64,000 nucleotides of DNA from Lachancea dasiensis (Eukaryota > Ascomycota > Saccharomycetes > Saccharomycetales > Saccharomycetaceae): the NCBI GenBank assembly GCA_900074725.1, contig LT598456.1:131488-195487 (forward strand), in the 5' to 3' direction. A program made the position numbers and the translations under genes. The notes under the pieces are model-generated. The model was given only the letters and a program-made list of their open reading frames with translations. It was not told the origin of the DNA and ran no database searches. Below, piece after piece: positions 1 through 10,383 of the stretch (position 1 is its first letter; each line of letters begins with the position of its first letter).

Positions 1-68
1 TCGGATCTGGTGGTAAATTGTATTTGAAGGACTGGAGGTTTGACCAGTTAGTTTAGAAGAATCTTTAT

Positions 69-2078
69 ATGGGCCTTCAGATGAGCAAGAGTGTTGACCC
101 ACGAACTGAAAGTGTGAGCGATTCTGTTCTGGCGGAAAAGGCAAATACCATAGCTAGCCCTATGGCTCGGGAAGGCCAGGCAAAGTCGCAGGACGAGAGC
201 TCCTTTCAGTCTCGTGTTGCAAGACTTAGTATATGTGAGGATGAAAAGTCTAGAGAAATGATAATGAAATCCGTGCGCCAGCAGAAAAGCTCGGGCAGCT
301 TGAGTGAAGACATCAGCGACGGCTCTTCTCCTTCGGCAAGTGCTATGCAGCAGCAGAGAGCGGGCTCTAAAAGGCGTCGTAGAAGATCTAGCGGGGTCGC
401 AGGTCCAACTCTCGGAAACTTGAGAAAAAAGGCGGAGGAGCTTCATTCGACAACATCAACGAGCAACATCAAGAAGAAGAAAAGGACTTCCAAACCGGCG
501 AGTATTGTGGTTTCCAGGAATGAACAAAAGAAGGTTTCCATCAAGGATTTACGTGATTTGGTGCTTTACATATTTCAGGATACAAACAACTCAACAAGGT
601 GGGTGCAAGTTGAAAATCGTAGTGCCATAACTAAAATGATCGTCTTGTTTGTTCCTGGATTATTGCCTGAAGATTTTAAGTCGGGGCCAATAGACGAAAA
701 TGGCAATAGCGACGCTGAAGCAGATTCAAAATCCTTAGCATCAGTCCAAGACTCTGAACTCATTGATTCTTTACAGCGTTTTCCAGTATCATCACCAGGC
801 TCGAAAAATACTCTTTACTCGGCCTACAATTCATTTGTGAATGTAGGGCTTAGCAAGAAGGAAAAGGAGGAGAGGAGGTTACAACTTAGCAAAAGAAAAG
901 TCACTTTGAATGATTTGATAATGACCACTAGCCAACTGCTGGAAAACGAGTATCCTATTCATGAAGGGACTATAGGGCTGAGTGCCGAAGAGATCGAAAG
1001 GCTCTCTAATAAACATGCTGAACAACCATTATGGAAAAACACTCAAGCTTTCGACCACGATGGCTCTCATACATTTGCTATGGATTGTGAAATGTGTATG
1101 TCTGCGGAGGGATTGGTGCTGACTCGGGTGAGCTTAGTCGATTTCGATTGTAATCTGATATACGATACTCTTGTCAAACCTGACGTGCCCATTACTGATT
1201 ACCTTACCAAATACAGTGGTATCACCGAAGAGAAGCTACAAGATGTTACCACTACTTTAGAAGATGCCCAAAACGCTATCATTCGCTTAGTTAGCTCGGG
1301 TGATGTGCTCATTGGCCACTCGTTACAATCAGACTTAAATGTGCTGAAACTTAGACACCCGCGAATTATCGATACCGCAGTAATATATGAACACAAAGCT
1401 GGGCCACCTTTCCGCCCAGCACTGAGATATTTGGCTTCAGAATATTTGAGCCAAGACATTCAAAATAGCGAGGGTCTAGGTCACGATTCTTTTGAGGATG
1501 CAAGGGCCTGCATGGAACTTGCAAAACTGAAGGTTCTTAATGGGCTTGCTTTTGGTGTGGGAATAAACACTGAAAATCTTTTTGAGAGGCTAAGCAAAAC
1601 CGGTGTTAAAAGCATGTGCCTGAACGATTACGCGCCAAAATTGACGGAATTATGTTCAATTGAAGATGCACCACAGGTCAATATGAGGTGTCAAGATGAT
1701 GAGGAGGTTTTCGATAATATCAACAAATATATGAACAATTTTAATTTGTTTGTGGGGCGCCTTAGAGAACTGGAGTTCGCCCGCAACTTTTCAGTACCTT
1801 CGCCGGGTGTTGTCAAAAAGGATGTCCAAGTGGCGAAAGATGACTTTGGTCAGCGTTTGGAAACATTATACCGCGAGTGCCCACCATCTACTGTGTTCCT
1901 GATTTGCTCTGGTAGTGGAGATACTCGGCAGTGGACCAAGATTATGGGAGAAATTAACGACCTGGATAGAGATGATAGGAATGATGAAAGGAAGAAGAGA
2001 GAAACAGAGATACATGCGGCGGTTTCCCAAGCCAGAGACGCTATAGCACTACTAGCAGTTAAGAAAGAAATTCATTGA
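69..2078 (+). CDS. RNH70: RNA exonuclease Rex1/Rnh70 (3'-5' DEDDh exonuclease)
   Basis: Encodes a 669-residue protein with one DEDDh 3'-5' exonuclease domain at about residues 335-485. Visible motifs are FAMDCEM (first Asp and Glu), GHSLQSDLNVL (second Asp) and GHDSFEDARA (His and last Asp), so the active site is complete. In S. cerevisiae, Rex1/Rnh70 (YGR276C) trims the 3' ends of 5S rRNA, 5.8S rRNA and tRNAs in the nucleus. The N-terminal 150 residues are Ser/Lys/Arg-rich with basic runs such as KRRRRRSS, which suit nuclear import. The protein is longer than the S. cerevisiae one (about 553 aa), mostly through low-complexity N-terminal and C-terminal parts. The start is the first ATG; a second in-frame ATG lies four codons on. 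It is convergent with RTT102. The assignment is firm. Confidence 0.95.
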   Translation: MGLQMSKSVDPRTESVSDSVLAEKANTIASPMAREGQAKSQDESSFQSRVARLSICEDEKSREMIMKSVRQQKSSGSLSEDISDGSSPSASAMQQQRAGSKRRRRRSSGVAGPTLGNLRKKAEELHSTTSTSNIKKKKRTSKPASIVVSRNEQKKVSIKDLRDLVLYIFQDTNNSTRWVQVENRSAITKMIVLFVPGLLPEDFKSGPIDENGNSDAEADSKSLASVQDSELIDSLQRFPVSSPGSKNTLYSAYNSFVNVGLSKKEKEERRLQLSKRKVTLNDLIMTTSQLLENEYPIHEGTIGLSAEEIERLSNKHAEQPLWKNTQAFDHDGSHTFAMDCEMCMSAEGLVLTRVSLVDFDCNLIYDTLVKPDVPITDYLTKYSGITEEKLQDVTTTLEDAQNAIIRLVSSGDVLIGHSLQSDLNVLKLRHPRIIDTAVIYEHKAGPPFRPALRYLASEYLSQDIQNSEGLGHDSFEDARACMELAKLKVLNGLAFGVGINTENLFERLSKTGVKSMCLNDYAPKLTELCSIEDAPQVNMRCQDDEEVFDNINKYMNNFNLFVGRLRELEFARNFSVPSPGVVKKDVQVAKDDFGQRLETLYRECPPSTVFLICSGSGDTRQWTKIMGEINDLDRDDRNDERKKRETEIHAAVSQARDAIALLAVKKEIH

Positions 2079-2151
2079 ACGCATATATTATAGATTAGTT
2101 AGGTAATGTGTGATCCTCTGGTAATTCAGTTAGTCTTTATAAGGACGTCAA

Positions 2152-2748
2152 TCAACTTAAATTGATATCTCCCTCAGCATCCGTAGGCACGATCGGGTCC
2201 TTTGCTTCCGAAGTCTCCGGCTGCCCCATGCTTGAGTCCACCAAAATTTCTGCATCCTGCTCCGGGACAGACCTTTGAGGAGCGTTACTTTCGGAAGTTA
2301 CGTCTTGCTGATCAGATTGTCCACTCGACTGACCTTGATTAGCTGCAGCCAATCCTGGAAGTGTTTCCTGGCCACCTACAGCTCCTCTTATATCTTCTGC
2401 CGAAAGGCCCTCTGAAGATGGATGGCCATCACTGACTGGCCCCTTGGCTCCGGGGGTTGCTTCATTCGAGCGTGTTCTGTCAAACAGGGTCAAGTCGATG
2501 ATTTCGTCCGCGTCCGCGTCCAGATCGTGCCATCCCGCTTTTTCACTAGGCTGCCACACTTTGTACTTGAAATTGTATAGCTCTTCTCCCGAAGCGTCGT
2601 TCTCATCGGATTTTTCTGTACCGATGACACTTGTTTGTCTGAGTTTTTGGGGTGTACACCAGTCAAATGTCCAAAATTTATGGGTGCTATTGCCAAATGT
2701 GAGTACACTGGCATTATTGGCACGCGCTATCAGCGTGTTGGCTTGCAT
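2152..2748 (-). CDS. RTT102: Rtt102, small shared subunit of SWI/SNF and RSC
   Basis: A 198-residue acidic protein resembling S. cerevisiae Rtt102 (YGR275W, 157 aa), which binds the Arp7/Arp9 pair in the SWI/SNF and RSC chromatin remodellers. Two segments support this: the N-terminal part with W-x-x-DW (FWTFDWCTPQ) followed by FKYKVW, and the strongly conserved LSAEDIRGAVGG..TLPGL segment in the middle. The C-terminal 60 residues are Gln/Ser/Glu-rich and have no counterpart that I recall. The open frame reaches back to a TTG at 2760; I chose the first ATG, at 2748. It shares a divergent promoter of about 180 bp with TAF1. Its place between RNH70 and TAF1 matches S. cerevisiae gene order. Confidence 0.9.
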   Translation of the reverse strand: MQANTLIARANNASVLTFGNSTHKFWTFDWCTPQKLRQTSVIGTEKSDENDASGEELYNFKYKVWQPSEKAGWHDLDADADEIIDLTLFDRTRSNEATPGAKGPVSDGHPSSEGLSAEDIRGAVGGQETLPGLAAANQGQSSGQSDQQDVTSESNAPQRSVPEQDAEILVDSSMGQPETSEAKDPIVPTDAEGDINLS

Positions 2749-2928
2749 TTTAATATCCAATGGACAGCAGGAACTATATTTGTGTGTTTTCGATTATCAG
2801 GTATTCCAAATATTATGTGTAGTTTAGTTTTCTACAGATCGAATTTTAAAGTGACAACTGTTAAAGAGGTTTAACATCAAAGTGCCAAAAGTCTAACTTA
2901 GACTTACGACTACTCTTTGCAGGCCATC
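2749..2928. promoter_or_regulatory. Shared divergent promoter of RTT102 and TAF1
   Basis: The 180 bases between the two ATGs must hold both promoters, because the genes run in opposite directions. I see no strong TATA box or well-defined factor site. This is inferred from gene arrangement only. Confidence 0.5.
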
Positions 2929-5900
2929 ATGGTCAATAGAAAACAATCTAAACAGGAGAAGGCTTCAAAAGGTGACTTGACCAATGAAGACGATGCCTAT
3001 GATGCGATTTTTAGCGGACAATTTGGGTCCATGGAGATTGGCAATTATATAGGACCAGCGGACGCCCAAACAGAGCATTTGCCAGATGCAGTGGACTTTG
3101 AAGATGAGGATGAGCTAGCCGAAGAAGAATTACCCGAGGAGACAATTTCGAGCAAGAAGCGCGAAGGGGAAGTTGGGGAAGATTATATTGACATGCTAGG
3201 TGAGAGTGGGACTATGTTGGATAACAATGCAGGTGATTATGGCCAAAATAACAATGCTCTCTTCATGGGGGTAGACGGGCAAGGATCTGCATATCCAGAA
3301 AACGAGCACCACCATGTCTTCGGTGATTTTAGAGATGAACGCCAGGTGGCTCTCGATGAACAGCGAAAGCAGCTCAAGCGTGAACAAGCAGCAGCCGAAC
3401 AGAAGCAGCTACTTCTATACTATTTCCCCAAGTTTCGCAAGGGGAAAACTCTTAACCTCTTAAGTATCCTTCCCAAGCAACTGGCCCAATACCAATGGCA
3501 AAGAGATCTGTACTTGACAAACAGACAATGGAAACCATTTCTACCAAGTAAATTGCGCATTCAAGTTCAGCCAGACTCACGCCGTTTGTTCAAGGCTAAA
3601 AGCAAGAGCTGGCAGGCTTTGACCAACCAATCTAAGCGGAAAAAAGCAGGTCTGGTCACAGTGCCATTGGACGAAGTTTACGGTGAGGAATCTTCAGATA
3701 CAGAGCGCAGCAAAGGCAATGAACCAATTCCAGAGGAGCTCATGATGGTTGCCGATGATTGGGACTACAATAAAATAATTGGGGATTCAGATGGCGAGGA
3801 AAACCCACTTCCGTTGACTGTTCTTAGGTCAAAGATACAAGGTAGCAATGACGATTGGAATTGGCATGAAGACGATATCATAGAGGGGAAGATTGGACGA
3901 AATAAAGTTAGTTTGGATATGAACGATGAGAAACTTATGTTTGTCAAGGACAAACACCGGGATCATAGGGAATCGAATGGAACAGGAGCTTTGTTCGCAT
4001 TCAATGAGAAAACTCTTCATCAGAAGTTTAATGTTTCTAATGATAACATGTACAAAATACTGAAAGAGAACTACCAAACAAAAATACGTTCAACAATTTC
4101 AAATTTGACCATCGAACACTCCCAACCTGCTCTTCGGTTACAGTCACCATTTTATAAAGTGGTACCACCCAAAGCCCTTATACGAAATTTCCACAGACCC
4201 AATTTTGGCTCTTTGGTTAGGCCCGGTACCAATATTGTCTTTAGCAAAATAAAGACCAGAAAGAGAAAGAAGGATAAGGGAAAAGATATTCGTGAGCTTT
4301 TTGCAAGCAGTCACGATCTGACAACTGGTGACAGTGCACCTATATTTTTGATGGAGTATTCAGAAGAAGCGCCAGTTGCGTTATCCAAGTTTGGTATGGG
4401 GAATAAGTTGATAAATTACTACCGTAAAACGGATGACAAGGATGGCTCTAGACCGAAATTATCTGTAGGAGAAACACATGTCCTGGGTGTTCAAGACAAG
4501 TCACCCTTTTGGAATTTTGGGTTTGTGGAACCTGGGAATGTCGTGCCAACACTATACAATAATATGATCAGAGCTCCTGTTTTCAAACATGATGTGTCAG
4601 GTACGGACTTTCTTTTAATAAGAAGTACTGGTAATGGGATGGGGAATAGATTTTACTTAAAAAACATCAACCACCTGTTCACTGTGGGTCAAACCTTCCC
4701 GGTAGTCGAGGTCCCAGGTCCAAATTCCAGAAGAGTCACCTCCATGGGTAAGAATCGACTGCGCATGATAGTTTATCGTATTTTAAACAAGTCTGCCGAG
4801 CATCGACTCCTTGTCAAGCAGGTAGCGAGACATTTTCCAGATCAAAACGATATGCAGAACAGGCAACGATTGAAAGAATTCATGAAGTACCAGCGTGATG
4901 GTGATGATCATGGATTTTGGAAACTGAAGGAATCTGAGGTTTTACCGGACAATGAGAACGTCAAAAAGATGATTATTCCGGAAGATGTTTCACTCACTGA
5001 ATCAATGTATCAAGGCCAGCAATACCAAGAAGATAATGAACTTTACAACTTTGATGAAAAGCTACGAAAGTTGGAGGAAAATCTTATTCCTTGGGCTGCA
5101 ACTAAAAACTTCTTGAATGCTACTCAGATGCGTGCAATGGTGCAAATCCATGGATCTGGTGATCCAACTGGTTGCGGGGAAGGATTTTCCTTTCTCAAGA
5201 CATCTATGAAAGGTGGTTTTACAAGGTCTGGTCCAGGACTAGAGCAGCAACAAATCGCAGGGGGTCACAGCTACAACGTTGCTCAACAGCAAAAGGCATA
5301 TGAGGAAGAAATCAGTAAGACTTGGTACACTCAAGCCAAGAGTTTGCGGATCTCAAACCCTTTTGAAGAGATGGAAAACCCAGATGTTGTTAACAGAACT
5401 AACAAGAGGGTAAGAGCGCACCGGGATGACAGAAAGGTGCTGAGGATAATACGAAAGTCAAGAGATGAAAACGGAATCATTCAACGTCAGACTGTTGTTA
5501 TCAGAGACCCTAGAGTTATCCAAGGGTATATGAGAGCTTACGATCGTAAGCGAGAGGAGGCCGAAGCCAACCTAGGGCTTGAAGAACTAATGAATGATAA
5601 CATAGATTTGGTGAGTGGTGGTAACACAGAAGAGAAGCAGCTTAAACAAAAGAAGCTCTTGGAAGAACAATTGGCTAAATTACAGAAATCACAGGAACGT
5701 AGACAGGCACGCAAGCTTGCGAAGGAGAAGACTAAAGATGGGAAAGTCACAAAATCTCGAAACACTAATCGGAGATGTGCAACCTGTGGTATGATTGGCC
5801 ATATCAGGACTAACAAATCGTGTCCTATGTACAATGGGGGTACGGGTGCCCAAGTAGCTGGTGCAGGCACCCCTGTTCCGCCATCCACGGATCAAACAGA

Positions 5901-5943
5901 GCCACCCGAAACGAAGCAAGAGGATGAAGGAGCCGATGCCTAA
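2929..5943 (+). CDS. TAF1: Taf1, largest subunit of TFIID
   Basis: A 1004-residue protein matching yeast Taf1 (YGR274C, about 1066 aa), the scaffold subunit of TFIID. The N-terminus is acidic and begins like the TBP-binding TAND region (DAYDAIFSGQFGSMEIGNYIG). The large central domain (about residues 400-850, the Taf1 core that contacts Taf7) contains the conserved stretches PFWNFGFVEPG and LIPWAATKNF. A C-terminal zinc knuckle (CATC, then H, then C, near residue 950) is present. There are no bromodomains, which is normal for yeast Taf1, where Bdf1 supplies them. The frame opens at a TTG (2917); the ATG at 2929 gives MVNRKQSKQ and is the likely start. It is convergent with LIP1, with a 49-bp gap. 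Confidence 0.96.
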   Translation: MVNRKQSKQEKASKGDLTNEDDAYDAIFSGQFGSMEIGNYIGPADAQTEHLPDAVDFEDEDELAEEELPEETISSKKREGEVGEDYIDMLGESGTMLDNNAGDYGQNNNALFMGVDGQGSAYPENEHHHVFGDFRDERQVALDEQRKQLKREQAAAEQKQLLLYYFPKFRKGKTLNLLSILPKQLAQYQWQRDLYLTNRQWKPFLPSKLRIQVQPDSRRLFKAKSKSWQALTNQSKRKKAGLVTVPLDEVYGEESSDTERSKGNEPIPEELMMVADDWDYNKIIGDSDGEENPLPLTVLRSKIQGSNDDWNWHEDDIIEGKIGRNKVSLDMNDEKLMFVKDKHRDHRESNGTGALFAFNEKTLHQKFNVSNDNMYKILKENYQTKIRSTISNLTIEHSQPALRLQSPFYKVVPPKALIRNFHRPNFGSLVRPGTNIVFSKIKTRKRKKDKGKDIRELFASSHDLTTGDSAPIFLMEYSEEAPVALSKFGMGNKLINYYRKTDDKDGSRPKLSVGETHVLGVQDKSPFWNFGFVEPGNVVPTLYNNMIRAPVFKHDVSGTDFLLIRSTGNGMGNRFYLKNINHLFTVGQTFPVVEVPGPNSRRVTSMGKNRLRMIVYRILNKSAEHRLLVKQVARHFPDQNDMQNRQRLKEFMKYQRDGDDHGFWKLKESEVLPDNENVKKMIIPEDVSLTESMYQGQQYQEDNELYNFDEKLRKLEENLIPWAATKNFLNATQMRAMVQIHGSGDPTGCGEGFSFLKTSMKGGFTRSGPGLEQQQIAGGHSYNVAQQQKAYEEEISKTWYTQAKSLRISNPFEEMENPDVVNRTNKRVRAHRDDRKVLRIIRKSRDENGIIQRQTVVIRDPRVIQGYMRAYDRKREEAEANLGLEELMNDNIDLVSGGNTEEKQLKQKKLLEEQLAKLQKSQERRQARKLAKEKTKDGKVTKSRNTNRRCATCGMIGHIRTNKSCPMYNGGTGAQVAGAGTPVPPSTDQTEPPETKQEDEGADA

Positions 5944-5992
5944 GATGATTCTGGCCCATGTAATTTTTAGTACGTAAGTATGAAGTAGTCAT

Positions 5993-6415
5993 TTAAAAAT
6001 GCATAATAGCGGCGTCTTGACATAATTCGCTAATTAAGGCAAACTCGAGGTCATAGGCAGCATATGCCACATAGCCTGGTTGGCCTTTAGGTGTTCCAAT
6101 CGGGTAGTGTCTTGGTGAGACTTTGTCATTCTCTTTTATACAGAATGAAATGGCGCCTTGGTGAGGCTCGTAGTCAGAAGTGATTTTTTTCATGATAGAT
6201 TTGAATTCCCCTCGCTTATCGCAGCTGGGGCCACCTACTGCGAAAACCTTGTAAGCAGAACTCCCTGCTGCTAAACTTTCCTTTACTGGGGTGCAATGGA
6301 ACCAATCATAGTTTACCCGAGTTGAATATTTGAAGAGTTCTACGGCAGCAATCAAGGCAAGGCCCACACAAACATATTCAAACAACCTGAACAATTGCGG
6401 CTTTCTTTGAACCAT
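5993..6415 (-). CDS. LIP1: Lip1, regulatory subunit of ceramide synthase
   Basis: A 140-residue single-pass ER membrane protein. It aligns over its whole length with S. cerevisiae Lip1 (YMR298W, 150 aa), the essential partner of the Lag1/Lac1 ceramide synthases. The signature runs are AAVELFKYSTRVNYDWFHCTP just after the membrane segment (about residues 14-30), then GGPSCDKRGEFK, and GQPGYVAYAAYD near the C-terminus. Most of the protein lies after the membrane span, on the lumenal side in the known protein. It lies next to PRC1 on the same strand, exactly as YMR298W neighbours YMR297W. The ATG at 6415 gives a normal length. Confidence 0.95.
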   Translation of the reverse strand: MVQRKPQLFRLFEYVCVGLALIAAVELFKYSTRVNYDWFHCTPVKESLAAGSSAYKVFAVGGPSCDKRGEFKSIMKKITSDYEPHQGAISFCIKENDKVSPRHYPIGTPKGQPGYVAYAAYDLEFALISELCQDAAIMHF

Positions 6416-6783
6416 CTTGTAGTGAATTTACTCGCTGGGCCTGTCTAACAAATTGAGTTTGAATGGTTTATTAGAGCCTCAGTTATCTTCATTTAATTGA
6501 TACATGAAAATGAAAGTCAACGCAAACGAACTAAGAATCAAACAGAAAATTTAGTTATCATACATAGCTACATAGTCTTTCGAGTTGTTAAAAAACACAC
6601 GTTTTTGACGGGAAGGTGTGAAAGCTTAGCATTAGCATCGTTAAACACATTCGCTAACTTCTCCCCACTCCCCTGTAATAATTACAACAACTTCCTGAAA
6701 GTGTGAATTTTGGTGTTAAATGTCTTTTTTTTAGTTGATTTAGATGCTTTTGGCTGTATATGGTGCGTGAAGCACTTGATTCC
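6416..6783. other. Spacer between PRC1 and LIP1
   Basis: This stretch of 368 bases holds the 3' end of PRC1 and the promoter of LIP1. It is AT-rich, with a T-run near 6724-6731. I see no RNA gene, repeat or further coding signal in it. Confidence 0.5.
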
Positions 6784-8367
6784 TTACTCAAAGTTGTAGG
6801 AGCCGCTAACCCAGTCGTTGACCATTGCAAGGGCATTTTCTGGAACGTCAAAAGGAACCATATGTCCACCGCCATAAACTCTTAAGAAGGTGAAGTTCTT
6901 GTAGTTTTTCACCTTACCAGCCTTCTCACCTGTCGTGCTGGAAATCCAGCTCTTCACTGGTTGGTCTTGGAACTTTTCAGCCTCCTTCCATGGCAGAGCA
7001 TTTGACCAGGCTTCATTACCCAGCCAGTTGCAGATAAAGTCCTTGTCGCCGGCGTAGATCAAAACAGGTAGTCCTTGGTTCAACAAGTTGGTGACCGCTT
7101 GGTGATAAGGTTTCATCCAATCTCCTGCAAACAAGAAGTTTCTGTTGATGTCAAAGTTACAAGATTCGTAATGGTCTACTTCGGCACCAACGGCTTGCTT
7201 CACGACATCCAAATTCAAATATTCATCCATGTACTGCATTTCTTCGTAACAAAGTTGACCCTTGCATTCCTTGCGAATGTCGTAAACGTTTTTCCCAGTC
7301 TTTTGATATGGGCCCATTTGGGCATTGTTACAGTAGATCGATGCTGGAACACACGTCCAAATGGACTGAGATTCGTAGCACGCTTCAATCAAGCTCAAAC
7401 AACGGGGCAAAGTGTCCAACATCCCTTCACACTCTTCGGGCTCTAGGACAGAAGGTTCTCCACCCTCACCACAAGCCATGGGTTCGTAGTAAGGATATTG
7501 AGTCAACGGATCCGTCAACCCGTTGCCAATCAAAACCGAGGTTAGATTGAAATTTCTCTCTTCCGCAGAATGCGACAAGATTTCTGTGGCAAAAACAGGA
7601 ATGTAATGGCCTGCATAAGATTCACCAGCAATGTGGAAATCTTGACCAGAAGCGTATTCCGGGAATTGCTTGAAAAATAGTTGCAAGAAAGCGTACACGT
7701 CTTTTCCAGCAGCAACGGTGTTTGAAACACCGCCAGATCCGGAATACGAGTAACCCACGTTAACTGGCTGGTCCAAAAAGATCACGGACGCATTGGAGTT
7801 CCAGGCGTGGGGATTGTATACGGGCTTCAAGTTCGAGCCGATAGAAGATGGTCCCAGCTCGAAGAAAAGGCCCGTGAGGGAGGAGCAACCGGGTCCCCCG
7901 TTAAGCCACAGGATGACGGGGTCATTTTTGGGGTCGTTTCTACTCTCAAAAAACCAGTAGAAGAAATGCTTGTCCTCTTCCTCAACGTCAAGATACCCTG
8001 TGTATTGCTTCACGCCCGGGTCAATACCTAGGATCTGAGGGTCCTTAATCTCGTTCACACGCAACTTGTGCTCGGCGTGTTCCTGCACGACGAAGTCCCA
8101 TTCCGAGTCTGGTTTGGCTCTTGTTTTGGTGCGAGGCTTGGTCACGAACTCTAGCTCCGAGGTCTGCTGGGGGAACAGCATGCCCATTTCGCCCCAGATA
8201 TTTTGGATTTCCTTGGGCACCGATTTTTGCAGCTCTTGCTTGCTGACGCCTAGAGCGTTCATAGCCTTATCCAGAAGCGTATCCGCCTGGAAAACATTTT
8301 GCAGAGAAGTCGCCTGGACCGACGAAGCAGCCACCAAGGCTCCTGCCAGTAGCGTAGCCCCCTTCAT
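6784..8367 (-). CDS. PRC1: Carboxypeptidase Y precursor (vacuolar serine carboxypeptidase)
   Basis: A 527-residue S10 serine carboxypeptidase, orthologous to Prc1/CPY (YMR297W, 532 aa). The order is a signal peptide (about residues 1-19), a propeptide of about 90 residues, then the mature enzyme beginning near [11 protein letters not shown]-type sequence. The catalytic triad is visible: Ser250 in [10 protein letters not shown], the Asp in [11 protein letters not shown], and His502 in GGGHMVPFD. The oxyanion/substrate loop [10 protein letters not shown] and several N-x-S/T glycosylation sites are present. It acts in the vacuole in C-terminal peptide degradation. One oddity is that the QRPL sorting motif that follows the signal peptide in S. 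cerevisiae reads QNVF here. LIP1 lies downstream and LCB1 is divergent. Confidence 0.97.
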   Translation of the reverse strand: MKGATLLAGALVAASSVQATSLQNVFQADTLLDKAMNALGVSKQELQKSVPKEIQNIWGEMGMLFPQQTSELEFVTKPRTKTRAKPDSEWDFVVQEHAEHKLRVNEIKDPQILGIDPGVKQYTGYLDVEEEDKHFFYWFFESRNDPKNDPVILWLNGGPGCSSLTGLFFELGPSSIGSNLKPVYNPHAWNSNASVIFLDQPVNVGYSYSGSGGVSNTVAAGKDVYAFLQLFFKQFPEYASGQDFHIAGESYAGHYIPVFATEILSHSAEERNFNLTSVLIGNGLTDPLTQYPYYEPMACGEGGEPSVLEPEECEGMLDTLPRCLSLIEACYESQSIWTCVPASIYCNNAQMGPYQKTGKNVYDIRKECKGQLCYEEMQYMDEYLNLDVVKQAVGAEVDHYESCNFDINRNFLFAGDWMKPYHQAVTNLLNQGLPVLIYAGDKDFICNWLGNEAWSNALPWKEAEKFQDQPVKSWISSTTGEKAGKVKNYKNFTFLRVYGGGHMVPFDVPENALAMVNDWVSGSYNFE

Positions 8368-10383
8368 GAGGATTCGAATAACGGGTCACGATTGAAAAAG
8401 CCCACAAAGACTGCTTGAATGAGTACAAATGAACGATTATCTAAACCAAGACGAGTCTAGAGAAATATCGCTATACTATGTGTGAAGCCTTCAATTGTTA
8501 AGCCGCCAACAACGAGAGATGACGGGTCCTTTATCTCGTTCTTGTTCAAAGTTTGGTTCTGTGCTGTCTTATCTTCCGTGATGGCGATGGCCCTTATATA
8601 GGTCAATATTCGGCGAAAAAGGGGGGTGACATATCTAACACTTTACTCATCTGAATGGCAATGAGTAAGATTGTAAAAAGGCTAGCGACATTGATGCTAT
8701 AAGCATTGGGAACTAGCTGTTAGTTTCGAGACCCTGGGAACTTATAAAGGAAGGTCTCTCTAAAGTCATCGAGGCAGCGCCCTTCTGGACTTCTGGAAAC
8801 TTTCTGTGCTTGTTTTTGCAACTTGTAAGAAACGGCCCTAGCTGCTAGCGGAGCTCGCGCGCTGGGGTTTGTTTACAGGGGGGAGCAGACTTAGTGTTTT
8901 GCGAGGTCCATCGATTGTCTATAGTTTTGGTTTAGTTGTAGTATCAGAAGTTGGACGGTTGCCGGCAGGAAAAGCTAGGGGCAGGAAAAAGAAGAGGTTG
9001 AGTAGGTCTTCAACAATGCGAGACAGGAGGTCAAGCACGTTTTGTTATTATGTCCGTGCCCTTGCTTTCTTGAAAAGCGAGTAGCTGGTATTCTGCTGGT
9101 TTGCATATGCGGTGTGATTCTGTATCGCATGCTCGTAAGGAAGAGCTGGATATCTTGTCTTCTTGGGTGTGGACGTTTACAAGAGGAACGCTGTATGTGG
9201 TAGTATACCAATAGACACACAGTTTGGGCGATCTGAGGAGCTGCACGAGGTATCATAAGGGCCAGACCCTGCCCAGGCAAATAAAATGGAGCATCCAACG
9301 TATAATAACTACTGGCCAGGGCGAAGTGTGGAAAGGCTCACCACGATGGTCCTAGAAACAAGAAAAATCAGAACCAATCGTCTCTGCCTTTCGGCTAACT
9401 AGAAAAATCACTCATTATGCTACGTTCCAATCTTGACGGGTATAGCATCGAGTCGGGAATTTGATGAATTTCAGGTGGCTTCGCTACAATTGCTATCGAT
9501 AGGGATCCCAACGGTGGATTTCGGACATTCATGTTTTACTGTCATCGCAAATACCCCGTTTCGATCAATGCACATTATACTACTACTCCACGAGATTCAA
9601 AAAGTGCTAAATTACTACCATTTGGTAATTGCAAGAAGAGATAGGAAACTAGGCACTATCAACAGCGTCCCTTCCAATATAGTAGGCCAAAATTGAATTT
9701 GAGGGATAAAAAACATTGACTCAAATAAGACATTTGAGCATGTGGATTTACCAGCCAAGACCACGGGCAACCAAGTACCCAAATTTACTCCCACCCGAGG
9801 CACCCTCTCGATCAATAATCGATCGACCTGTTCTATGTCAGTGACTTCAATGACCTTTTCACCATGTTTTCTCTCGTCGAGGAAGCTAACCATAGTAGAA
9901 ACACCACCCTACAATCAAAACGAGGTGTCAAATAGTCACTCGCAAGGTCTAGCCATCTAACAAAACCCTACTTGATCTTAACCCCCGACCTATTTGTTAT
10001 TCATCCTTCTACACCTTAACTATCGGACATCACTACGTACAAAAGTGACATCACATCGGGTGAGCTGTCGAAGACACCCTCGACAGTAACCACTACCATC
10101 TGCCACACCTTATATCCGCATAGGAGCCATCTAATAGCCTGTGGCCCGCTCCAGGGGACTCTATTATCACTAGATCTGTAAAAGGCATATACTACTTGAG
10201 ATACTCTGTCACTACTGACGAATAAAGTAGACGGCTATTTTCATCCTGTATATTTACAGCTTAGTTTACGCTTCACCCAGTCTATAGCGAACGGAAAGGA
10301 GCTCCGAACAATTGTAGAAATTGCAGGCGTTTTGAGTTATCGGTCGATACTTAAGGTAATATTCAACTCAGAACTCGATCTCG
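8368..10383. other. Two-kilobase intergenic region between divergent PRC1 and LCB1
   Basis: The 2016 bases hold the PRC1 promoter at one end and the LCB1 promoter at the other. Open frames up to 107 codons occur on both strands, but none has a family signature I recognise. The longest clean one nearer LCB1 is on the minus strand at 9615-9893. No tRNA B-box, LTR-like end or tandem repeat stands out. The region is long for a yeast divergent promoter and could contain a non-coding RNA or a decayed gene. Confidence 0.4.
8593..8600 (-). promoter_or_regulatory. Probable TATA box of PRC1
   Basis: Read on the minus strand this is TATATAAG, a full match to the yeast TATA consensus. It lies about 226 bases upstream of the PRC1 ATG, a somewhat long but usable distance in yeast. 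No alternative TATA of this quality is nearer the start. Confidence 0.5.

Noticed and set aside
48-446. Open frame on the minus strand opposite RNH70
   Set aside because: It lies fully within a well-conserved gene on the other strand and has no recognisable product. The same holds for the many shadow frames over TAF1, SLH1, YTA7, MES1, HSH155 and KOG1.
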